Source: Mya arenaria (Eukaryota; Mollusca; Bivalvia; Myida; Myidae). Taken from it: DNA of 64,000 nt. Shown here one piece after another: positions 23,150-34,600 of the stretch. Numbering within the stretch: the stretch's first letter is position 1; the number at the start of each line of letters is the position of its first letter. The stretch is from assembly GCF_026914265.1 (NCBI RefSeq), contig NC_069124.1, positions 22,320,592 through 22,384,591 on the forward strand. Direction: 5' to 3'. The position numbers were made by a program, and so were the translations under genes. The notes beneath the pieces were generated by a model. It was given only the letters and a program-made list of their open reading frames with translations, was not told the DNA's origin and searched no databases.

Positions 23150-23890
23150 TTATAGTATTTTAGGAACGGAAACCATATAAGGGCGTATGAAGGTGCGGAC
23201 AGAGTCAGAGCGCCACCTACCGGCGAGCTTAATTTCATCCAAAGGAACCCCTTTTATGTCTGCAGAAGTTTCAGCCCGCATTCGGAAGCTATGAGAGCTA
23301 AAGCAGGCGTAATTAAGGCCAAAGTGCAAGAGATATTTTTAAGCACTGCCGAGAATTAGAACCTGGTAACTGGGGAGCCATTGAAATTACATAATAGGGG
23401 GCCCTCGAATACTCAAATACTTACATATTTGGTTATTGCTGTAACGGGGTATATTGGACCACTAGAAGCCTGTAGTTCGATTCACTGTGATTTTGCCTTG
23501 TGAATTCCCATTTTCCCAACCCGCAAAAAACAGAATAGTCGACGATATAGCCAGTGGAGAAAAGTGTTTGTTCATATGCATTTCTGCAAATAACTGGACG
23601 TACACCTAACACGGAACATATAATCTTAGGCGTTAAAGGTAAGCGAGAGTCCTTGCGGATGCACTGCCTTTTTATCCCGTGTAGTAACTTTAATTCTATT
23701 TAACTTGACGATGGGTCGATAACACCGAAGAGTTTGCATTGGTAACTAATGGAAGCTGTGTATAAGCGGGTCGTGCTGTAGGAACGGCTCTGTAATGATA
23801 AAAAGGAAATGAATAGAACTATGTAATCTAAGGGAGGGGACCAGTGTTCCATAAGCTTATGCGCACCGGAACTGTGAGAATGCACTTATG
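23150..23890 (-). pseudogene. Tyrosine recombinase region of the DIRS-like element
   Basis: The N-terminal part at about 23.70-23.87 kb (VLFISFLSLQSRSYSTTRLY, then ISYQCKLFG) fits the SAM-like core-binding domain. The C-terminal part, 23150 to about 23.31 kb, contains HSFRMRAETSADI (the HxxR motif) and LAGRWRSDSVRTFIRPY. The residue aligned with the nucleophilic Tyr in the usual YIR ending appears as Phe (TFIR). Ends at TAA. Inactive. Confidence 0.7.
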
Positions 23891-23931
23891 CCTTGCGTGT
23901 ATGACAATTTTGTGTTAATAACTGGAGACAT

Positions 23932-24406
23932 TTAACAATCTATCAGATTCGTCGAGTAAATCACTGACAAGAACGCCTGGGGGATTGGATCTGGGGACTG
24001 GTTCGCCTCTGACGCATTTCGCAGGACTTTGTCCAAGCGCTTACGAGAAATAAAATCACATATTACATTAGGTTTGGTGGATATGTGGCGAGCTTTGAAC
24101 GTGATGTTGTTTGTATACACAATATAAAAGGGCTGAGGTGGTGCATTACTGGTTTCGATTAAGCAGTTTGCTTATTAAGAATATGCACTAGGCCATGATT
24201 GTCTGACCACATGACAAGTTTTTTATTTGTTTTTTATTTCTCCATAAATAAACAGCCAATAAGACCGGGACTAGCTCTAGGAAAGCCGAATCTTTTAACA
24301 AATGTGTGTATTTCCATGATGCGGGCCATTGACCTCGCAAGAAACAGGCTGCGCCTAAGCCTGCTGCCCCTACTCTATCAGTCCACCATTGTAAAGATTC
24401 ACTCAA
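23932..24406 (-). pseudogene. RNase H region of the DIRS-like element
   Basis: Two frames: one (24188-24406) with FLELVPVLLAVYLWRNK, matching the helix of DIRS RNase H, and one (23932-24120) with FKARHISTKPNVICDFISRK, the usual ending with a conserved ADxxSR-type motif altered to CDFISR. A frame break separates them. Confidence 0.7.
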
Positions 24407-24415
24407 ATGCCTAAT

Positions 24416-25100
24416 TTATTCTGAGATTCTGACCTTACCATTAAAATTTGAGTGGAAATGGTAGGAATTCGCAGGTTCAGCGAAAATAAAGTCCTCCAAA
24501 TATTGATCAATTGTGTTTAAACCAGAAGCATCAGATACTGCCCAATGTAAGAATGTTAATTTTTCGAAGGGGCGTAGCTGCAGCCGAAACGTAAACATTT
24601 GTTGTTATAAAAGTTTTCCCCGAGTTTCAAACCAATCAAGTGAAAGTCGCTTGGATAAATTATTAATAATCTAAATGCTAATTTAAGGTCACGCTTTACC
24701 AATAATGCACCTTTTCCAAGATTTAATATCTGCTACGGTGTCAAACGAAGTATATTTAACAGAACAAAGACTATGGCCACTCCCATCGTTTACGCTTTTA
24801 CCCTCGGGGTAAGACAAGACAAGTGCGTAATTAAGCGACCCCCCCCCCCACTAGACTTGGCAACAACGCCTATTGGGGAAGTACGAAAACTAGCTAAAGG
24901 CGGTTCCGTGAAAGTACCGGCCATACGAGTTAATGAAATGTCTTTGTTTATTGTGCTAAGAGTTTACGAAAAATGAGTTTTAGCCGTCAATAAGCTTTTG
25001 GATTCCATTTCTAATCTTGGCCCGGTATAATTCAATCTAAATTCTTCTGCAACCCGTCTAGAAGCATTTTAGCAACATACTTAATTGGATACCGATCCAA
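24416..25100 (-). pseudogene. Reverse transcriptase region of the DIRS-like element
   Basis: Pieces visible in several frames: LNYTGPRLEMESKSL, then PPLASFRTSPIGVVAKSSGG with SYPEGKSVND and VKYTSFDTVADI (fingers/palm start), and TIDQYLEDFIFAEPANS, where the catalytic YxDD reads YLED. The middle is lost. The substitution and frameshifts mean no activity. Confidence 0.7.
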
Positions 25101-25114
25101 GAGTTTCTTAAATT

Positions 25115-26098
25115 CTAAAAGGACCATTGGGGAACTTCCCATGTCCCATAGGGAGTTGTCCGGGCAGCGGGAACACGGACCATCCACCGAAGCGGCGACC
25201 TGACGCGGATGAGGTCGGGTGACGGACGGACAGAGCCTTTAAGGATTCGAATTGAAGCATTTGAGACACACATGGGCAAATCTGCATCTAGGTCGGAATC
25301 AAGTTGCTGTGTTAAAGTCATAACATTACCCCCACTAGATGGTTGGGGGCACCGAAATTGGGAGATGACGAGATAAAATGAAGCCACAATTCTTGGTCTA
25401 CTTTCTCCCAGGAGCGGGTGGGATTCATGGCTTGACGATACCGATACTGTTCGTCATATTTCAATCAACAATATTTTCTTCTTTTCGATGATGTTCTTAA
25501 TAAACTTGCGTTTTTTAGAAGATTCTGAGTTTTTCAGGATGGCCAACCAAATAAACACTAGAGTAAACAAAAAATACGTCAATCCAGACCTCGATAAAGT
25601 TAATTTTGCGCCTAGAGGTAGGCTTAAATGGAAATTCGCCAGAAGGGGTCAATGTGATTGTTGGGTGAATCATTCCGTTCAGGAGTTACAAGCTGACCAA
25701 GGTAAACAAACTCAATGGCAACAATTTTGAACTTCCTATTTACATGTACCGACATACCACGTGATTCCGATAACATAGGCACAGGATTACCGGTTTGTGG
25801 CTGACTAAGTCCATTCAACCCTAACCATATTGACGATTCTACTTGGCCGGGTGCCGCGAGTAGGAGCGGCTCCGCTGCCGGTGCTGATACTACTTGACCG
25901 GGTGCCGCGAGTAGTGGCGGCTCCTCTGTTGGTACTGAACTTTAATGGCGTGTAGTGCCGTAGACCACAAGATGGGTTGCATACGCTGGTACTGGCGGTT
26001 GTGCTTGGGCTCGATACTTCCTCGATGCTGCCACACATGGGACTGCCGCTGGGCAGTGGCGTGAGCTGCTGGACACATGCTTTCAAGGAGGGGCCCAT
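25115..26098 (-). pseudogene. Possible gag-like region of the DIRS-like element
   Basis: Several overlapping short frames upstream of the reverse transcriptase: a Ser/Thr/Arg-rich one at 25805-26098 with imperfect internal repeats (AATTRGTR, AAPTRGTR) and others without a recognised domain. Called from position only. Confidence 0.35.
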
Positions 26099-26574
26099 TT
26101 CTGCAAATTCACACGATGCATTGAAAATATATGAAAGGAAACGAGGAATAATTAATCTTCAACCCAATTTAGCAGAAACTGGTATGTGACAAAAAATAAA
26201 CAGAACCAAGCAATCATTTAAAAATTGACTATGATGGCCATGGCGAGGCACGATACGAAAAAAGGACCTATCCAAATCCGTTGAAATCGCCGAAAAAAAA
26301 TAAAAAAAATACGCTCAATCAGCTCTAATTAAGGTGTTGGAACAAGTGATGAGACAATTATTTTTGAAAAAAAACGGAGGCGATGAAGACCTTATAAAAT
26401 TAAAAACAAATTTGAGGAAACAAATGTATGGGCTACCTTCTCGAAAGTCGTAGAATAAAAAGGGAAGTAACAAGGTAAACGCTGACGTCATCGGATAAAT
26501 TCTAGAGTGGTTCCGTAGTTTTGACAGGTATTGTAAAAACGACTGTGTGCCGCGATAACGCTGGTTACATTAAG

Positions 26575-27850
26575 CTGTAACCAGAATTATAACAGACACG
26601 CATGCTGCTGAACAAATCATTGATGTAATAGACACGCATGTTCCTTAACGATTCCTTGTTGTAATAGACACGCATGCTCCTGAACGATTCATTGTCATAA
26701 TAGACACGCATGCTGCTGAACGAATCCTTGTCGTAATAGACATGCATGCTCCTGGACGATTTCTCATTAAAATAGACACGCATGCTGCTAAACAATTCCT
26801 CGTTGTAATAGACATGCAAGCTGCTAAACAATTCCTTGTTGTAATAAACATGCATGCTGATGAACGATTTCTCGTTAAAAATGACACGCACGCTGCTTAA
26901 CAATTCCTTGTTGTAATAGACATGCATGCTGCTGAACGATTCCTTGTTGTAATAGACACACATGCTGCTAAACGATTCCTCGTCATAATAGAAACGCATG
27001 CTGCTGAACGATTCCTCGTTATAATAGACACGCATGCTCCAGAACGATTCCTTGTTATAATAGACACGCATGCTGCTAAACGATTCCTCGTTGTAATAGA
27101 CACGCATGCTGCAAAATAATTCCTCGTTATAATTGACACGCATGCTGCTAAACGATTCCTCGTTATAATATACACGCATGCTGCTGAACGAGTCCTTGTT
27201 ATAATAGACACGCATGCTGCTAAACGATTCCTCGTTATAATAGACACGCATGCTGCAAAATAATTCCTCGTTATAATTGGCACGCATGCTGCTAAACGAT
27301 TCCTCGTTATAATAGACACGCATGCTGCTGAACGATTCCTCGTTGTAATAGACATGCATGCTCCTTAACGATTCCTTTTTATAATAGACACGCATGCTGC
27401 TAAACGATTCCTCGTTAAAATAGACATGCATGCTCCTGGACGATTCCTCGTTATAATAGACACACATGCTGCTAAACGATTCCTCGTTGTAATAGACACA
27501 CATTGTGCTAAACGAGTCCGCGTTATAATAGACATGCATGCTCCTGAACGATTCCTTTTTATAATAGACACGCATGCTGCTAAACGATTCCTCGTTAAAA
27601 TAGACACGCATGCTGCTGGACGATTCCTCGTTATAATAGACACACATGCTGCTAAGCGATTCCTCGTTATAATAGACACGCTGCTGAACGAGTCCTTGTT
27701 GTAATAGACACGCATGCTTCTGAACGATTCCTTTTTATAATAGACACGCATGCTACTGAACATCACCTTGTTTTAATAGACTCGCATGCTGCTTAACGAT
27801 TCCTTTTTACAATAGACACGCGTGCTACTGAACGATTCTTTAAACAAAGC
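26575..27850. repeat. Large 36-bp satellite array at the left edge of unit B
   Basis: About 35 units of AATAGACACGCATGCTGCTG plus AACGATTCCTCGTTAT. Because 36 is divisible by three and the unit lacks stops, the - strand holds a 360-codon frame (26565-27647) of 12-residue repeats (SMRVYYNEESFS), and overlapping frames of 80-152 codons are also open. That pattern fits a satellite, not a protein gene. There are no unique spacers, so it is not a CRISPR array. Confidence 0.9.
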
Positions 27851-28351
27851 CTTGTTTAAATTCCATTAATCTCAACAAAGACATGTTATTTTAAACATAC
27901 ATGTCACTAATCGAAGCATTTAAAAAAAGAAGCATTCATGCATCATAACAAGACCTTGCTATCATACTTGTGAAACAAAACGTTTATTTCAAAAACATTC
28001 AAACATTTAAAAGTTTGAAATTTGCCGAGGATCTCAAATGGATACTTATTTCACATATTAAGATGTGGTGTTGTTGCAAAGGTAACACTAAATGTACTAG
28101 ACTTTGTTAAGTTGATTTGTATTTGTTAACATTAATTTTCCAAGCCGCACACACAGTCATGCTTAACCAAACCGACGTGTTGTATTATCGCTATCAATCA
28201 GACAGGTTAACCAATAGATAACAACAAAACTTGAGAAACTTTTAAGTAATCCGCTATCAAAAGAAAGATACTATCTTACTAAATTATCCGTCATATACAT
28301 CAGAACATCCATCTTATTGCTTCGTAAAGATACTGGATAAAGTTTTAAAAA

Positions 28352-28657
28352 ATGAAAGCAGAACATGTAAGTACAATATTTATTTTTAAATAAGTAGATA
28401 AAACATTAAAATACCCATTCAGACACTTTAACATACACAATAATAAAGTTTCAAATAAATAGAGTAATATAATGATCACTGAATATCATATTGATGGTGG
28501 TTTAAGAAAAATGAAACCAAGGTCATTTATGTTGAGCTATTCAAAACACGAAGAAGTGAATATAAAGGTTTGTTGTTGTTTTTTTTTTTTTAGTTTTCAC
28601 TGGGGAACGTTTTTTTCATTTGCACTTGCCTTCTGTGGATAATAACCGTTTCTTCAG
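28352..28657 (+). CDS. Gene B signal-peptide exons 1 and 2
   Basis: Exon 1 (28352-28366) encodes MKAEH. Exon 2 (28594-28657) follows a long T-run ending in TAG and encodes VFFICTCLLWIITVSSG, ending in phase 1. Near-identical in plan to gene A. Confidence 0.8.
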
Positions 28658-31600
28658 GTAAGAATAATATTTTTAGAAAAATGTCATACATCTAAAACAG
28701 CCAAGATTGGTATATATATTTAATGCATATCAATATTCAATAAACTTCTACTCTGCAATTATTCAAAAAAACATCAATCTACACTGTCATGTATGACAAA
28801 ATGCGCTCATTTTTAGTCTATATATCCTCCCACCTCAGATAAGTAGATCCAATAATTTAACCATGCTAGATTTTCTTGTCTTGCCCACGGGCGAAGATAA
28901 AATGCCCGTATGGAACCCCTTTTTATGGTCACCACATTGTAAATACCTCCCTTGTTGAAGACTGTCGTCTGTAGCATCATGGAAACCTTGTTATACATAA
29001 TATAAATTACATAGTTGTGTCAATAATTTCTATATTAAAAGTCGATCGGTCCGTATATAAATGTATTTAAAAAACATCCAGTATTATGACGTCAGCGGTC
29101 TATATCAAATTTGGCTGGTCTCGACCTCGCCAAAAATATTATATGGACCACTGACGTCAAAAAGCTGTTAAGTGAGGCAGGCGATTCTCACTACGGCGAA
29201 AATAATGTCCTAAGTAAATAATATTTTCTTTGTTCAGTAAAACACATCAAGCGCGCTAAATAAAAATAAAATGGTAATATAGACTGTTTGGTAAAATTTT
29301 AGAAATATAATACATCACTTCGGACATAATGGCATTATAAGAACCAACTTGTCAGCCCTCGATCCTGACGGCTCGGTCCATGTTCACTTTCGGAGGCTGA
29401 CTGGCTGGTCCTTATAATGACCCTGAGTGGTGTGTATTTTTTCTCAAATATAACAATGTATTTAACAAACCTTACACACGAAATCAAGTATACAATATTA
29501 TCATGTTAACAGCCTTAGAAAAAGACATAATCGCCAAAAACGACAAGATAGCAGTTTACCAATCAAGTACGTACGAAACGTGTTATGCTTCCAATGTTAT
29601 TAACAATATGACACTTCATGCTACGGTTGTTCCGGACTCAACACTATGCCTAGCATGTAGCGCAACAGTCGGGAACGAATCACCCTGGCTCCAGATTGAC
29701 TTCGGCACAAAAGCGATGATGCGAACCTTACGTATTTTTGGACGTGATTATGGTATGTACTTCATTTTTAATATTATATTTGTCAAAAGTATCAATGCTT
29801 AAAATATCTGTACACAGGACTCATATGCTTAATAAATAGCAAAATGTTAAAACAGATAACCAACTTTACTACCTAACGAAATTAGTTCTAAACGCTTGGA
29901 CAAAAATGCATGCCTATTGGGTATTTCGTTAATTACAGATACACCCGGACAGAGTAGCAATCTTCTTGTGTCAATCAGCAACACTTCACACTTTGTTAAC
30001 CAAAACTTCTCTACATGGGAAGATTTTGGATTGATAAATGCCTCTGATCCATACAACGGTGTTATGTGGGACCTTGGAGTAAACCGTGTTTTACAGTACC
30101 TCGTTTTCAGACGACCTTTGCCATCGGTTATGGCAATATGTGAGGTGGCAGTGTTTAATACCGGTAAAAGCATGTTAAGCAACTCTTACATAAGTGTTGT
30201 CATCATAACTTAAACACAACTTTATGTATTAATATATTGTGTTTGTTTCAGGTCATTCCGAGTCTATACCTAAGTTAAATTATTGCAGTATTTAATCGTA
30301 TGGATAAATGTCTGTCTTTCACGATATTTTTGCTAATCACATAATGAACATGTGCACATCAACTACTGCATGGTATGTATGAATTCTTATAAATAAAATG
30401 TATTATACTTTTGTTTTTGTAATTTCAAAAATGCTTTATATTTATTATTTTATTAAACATAAGAATGACTACGTAAATTAGTTGATATTTGGACTAATTT
30501 CACCGCGCTAAGATACAACGCACTTGACTCTGTGTTTCGAAAGATATCGAATCAACGCAAACAACTCGAAGTAATATTAACCGATTGACATTAAATTCCC
30601 TTTACTTTATCCAAATGTTGATATTTAAAAATCATTTTATTTAAGTTAATAGCTCTATTCTTAGACAGTACAATCTTTATTAATGTTACACACATTGATA
30701 AAGTCTTGACAATTTCGAGTTTCGGTTTTAATTCCCAGTGAGTTCATTACAAATGTTTACTGACCGTGGCGAGGCGGTCGCCCCAACATTTATTACGATG
30801 GTTACATGCTTTTGCAATATTTTGTAGCGATGTGTCACGTGTTTGCTTTTCGGGGACTTGATACTTGCACCTTGAAACAGGATATTTGTTAAATGTTAAA
30901 GTACTTGGTCTGTCCCCGTAAATTGGAAAGACTTACTTAAATAATAGTTTGTAATTGACATCCATCTATATCAAGGAATATTTCCTGTTGCAATAAGAAC
31001 GTAGAACACTCTGAGGGTTTGTTTCAATTTAAAATGAAAAGGGGTTATGTATTTTATTTAGATTGTGAGAAGGGTTTCTTCGGGGATAAGTGCGCAAGCA
31101 TGTGTCAATGCAAGGATGAACAACCGTGTGACAGCGTTACTGGGAAGTGTGCTACACCTGGATGCTTTGCTGGATGGAAAGGGGACTCGTGCAGTACAGG
31201 TAAATATATAAGATACCTGACTATCTTCTCTACAAACTAACAACTTCGATAATATAGTTGCTACCCGTCTGACCCGCGACGGGTATCACAAAGCGTTCAC
31301 ATTTATCAGTTTAATGACTTATATATAAATGCAAATGTGTGCAATATGCTCAACAGCTTATAAAAACAGATAACGAATTCGGTCGTTTGAAAAGTTGCTT
31401 TCAACAATCTAAATTAAATCAAATTAGATATAGTATGTATGTTATTTTATTTCATCCAAACAAGGTATTTACAGACAGTGAACTATCGCGATACACTACA
31501 GTGAATCTTTATCACCCTCATGCTCTTTTTATCATGTATTTGGGACATGAGTGTAGATGAATATTTACACCTCAAATTCCATTCCTTAAATGAACTGCCT

Positions 31601-34600
31601 TTCAGCAATTGCTTTTATCAATCGATGAACGCAACATCTTCGGATATGTTCGGATCGCAATTCATCGCATAACAATATACATGAAAATTGTTGATCTTGT
31701 TATTGTTTGTATTGTGTCAGCAGGTCCCGTAAAATATAAACCAACATTTGAAAAAGTGTTGATTTATTATATTTTAAAAGTATTGTTGCCATAAGTGTTT
31801 CAATTTTACGTTTAAAAGTGATGTCAAGTGGTTGATCTTTTCCCGCGTTAATGTGGCGTCATTTGAAAAAAATGTTTCCGATTTTAGTATGGTCGTTGTA
31901 TTTACAGTAAGAAAGTATGACTGAAAGTTTTTCTTAAATGAAATGAAGGATTTTTCAAACAATTATTGAATAAAATAATGAACTATTGGTGAACATATAC
32001 ACCTTCGGACTCCACAAACTTTGACAAGCCCAATTGCGCGCATACCCCGATAATGACATCAACCCCTCAATTCACTCCTTAAATGAACTTGCATAATCCG
32101 TAACTTTGTTTTGAAGAATCATACATGTAAATAATTGTATATTAATCTTGTTGAATTGGTACCAACTGAACGTACAATGATTCACAACAGAATGTTCTGG
32201 TGACGAATTCGGGGTAGACTGTGCTTCGACATGCAATTGCTATGACAACGGAGTATGTGACTCGATCGATGGCAAGTGTATAGCTGGAGAGTGTGCCCCC
32301 GGATGGCAAGGAAATACATGCGACATAGGTACTTTTAATCTCTTTTATCTTAAATAATCATTTACCAAAAAATAACACAAGAAATCGGATAACTTTTTTC
32401 AATTATTTTTTATTTCTTTATTCTCAACTTTTTTATAGACTTTTTCCTTTTTTGGTAAAGTCAAAAGGTACCGAGAAATTATTTAGTGATTTCTTTTTAA
32501 CCCACTAGAATGCAAATCACCACATTTTGGACAAAACTGTAGCCAAACATGTCATTGCTACCTATCTGGACCGTGCGACCCCATCAATGGACTTTGTACG
32601 CATGGAATGTGTGCGCCGGGCTGGTTGGGTGATAGCTGTGATAAAGGTAATTTCAACGTTTACATTCATAATCAGCTTTGGTTCTGCACGATTAATTGAT
32701 ATTGAAGATTATTGTCTTTTCTTTAATTGCTGTTTTTGTGTGTTTCATATAGGTTAGATACCACTAAATTACCTACATTTCCTACAGATTACTGACCGAT
32801 TTGCAGTCTAAATAATACTGATTTCTAGGTTTACACGACCCAAACACCATATATTGAACAAAAATCCTAATGTATTTTACATTAAACAACGCTAGAAAAA
32901 AAGTCATTTTTCATATAACAATAAGATTGGTTGGCCGTAATCACAAGATGGAAATAAAAACAAACACAATGACTTTATTGTCATCTATAACTATCAAAAT
33001 TTCAGTTTTATGTCTTTTTCATTACTTAACTTGACGTTGTCTGGTTAATTATGTGTTTGCAGTTAGAAATTTGTTTGCAACAAACGTTAGACATCACGTT
33101 CTTAGAACAACAAAGATCGTGTATGTATTTGGCAACGCTAGAGAAATTGAAACACGCTTATATTATTTCCATTAGTGTATCCAGCTAAAATATCCCTAAA
33201 AACAAACATTGCTGTTGGATAATATGTACTTGTAGGGTAATTAAAATATTTCCACAAGATTATGTTCTTTTTCATTAACGCTGTTACAACGTGTATTTAC
33301 GCTAACTTAATTTTACTCAATTCTGTGTCATGTAGATGAAAAGTTGTTGATGCGCCCTCCACGAGACACACTTTAACCCTGTTTTATAAATTCCTCACAT
33401 TCGAGTATCTTTCTAACACAAAACTCACAATGAAGTCATCGCGTACACGTACAAGTAACGTTAAACGACCTCTCCATTTTAGCAACGGAAATAAAATTTA
33501 AAATCAAACAAAGAATATTGTAAAAACCGCTGGAATATTCGCACTTATAGAACGGGTGAACTTTACGTGTATAGAGGATTGTTGAAGCTAAAGATAGATA
33601 CAACTAGTAATTTACATATATTTTAATCTAAAATAAGTCTTCTATTACCTCAAATTTTAGAATGTGACGATGGTAGATTTGGGCAAAGCTGCAGTAATTC
33701 ATGCCATTGCTACGACAGCGCATCGTGCAATCACACAAATGGCATATGTTCCAATCACTTATGTGAAACGGGATGGCAGGGAGACAGTTGTAGTGAAGGT
33801 TGTGCTCTTACCTTGCTGATAATGTTTGTTCACTAGAAAATGTATGTTGTTGTGATAAAATAAGGATGCTTTATATAAACGGCATGTTTATACATTCTAT
33901 GTCCCATTATATACATTCACCTTTTACTGAAAATGATCATCGTGACTACCCATACTACTGAAAAAACAAGATTTTTTTTTCAAATAGGCACAAGGTGGCG
34001 CTGTGCAGACACAGAATATGCGTATGTATGCACGAAAAGAAGTGCATTAACAACATTGATTCAAAATAACTCCAGAACATGATATCTATACACCACGCCT
34101 GAGAAAGGGATTATTTCTTAATCTGGTCGGGAATCGTCCGGGCTTCAACAATTCTTTGAAAAGAGTGACCCTTAGTGTTCTTACACTCGACTGGTCGAGA
34201 TAAATAACTGGCATAGATTGTTCACTTGTGCGGATTGAGTACACATACCTTTCATTCGTATTAGTTGATATCAGTTGTAACAAATTCAGGTTTTCCCTTC
34301 AAAACTTAAACAAATTGGTAACAATCGTTTGTTTAGATGTGTATTCTTCGTTGTTTAGTATGTGGTTTTGGACACTTTGGACAAAATTGTAGCCAGATAT
34401 GCCACTGCTATGACAATGCGTCCTGTGTTCCATTCAGCGGTCTGTGTCCGAATTCGAAGTGTTCTTACGGCTGGCAAGGACCAAGTTGCAATATAGGTAT
34501 CTTTTGGCTACTCATATGACATATAAACGCCAATATTTTTCTTATTGGTCTGCTAAAGTCAAGGTTGTTAGATTTCATATTTCAACAGTGAAAATATTAA

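Larger units (their letters stand above)
23150..26100 (-). mobile_element. Decayed DIRS-like (tyrosine-recombinase) retroelement
   Basis: Read on the - strand, the order is gag-like, reverse transcriptase, RNase H, tyrosine recombinase, as in DIRS elements. All parts are split by stops and frameshifts. No terminal repeats could be defined. The element separates unit A from the large satellite array. Confidence 0.75.

Noticed and set aside
26575..27850. CRISPR-like regular repeats
   Set aside because: Head-to-tail satellite with no unique spacers, in a eukaryotic sequence; the same applies to 62262-63035.
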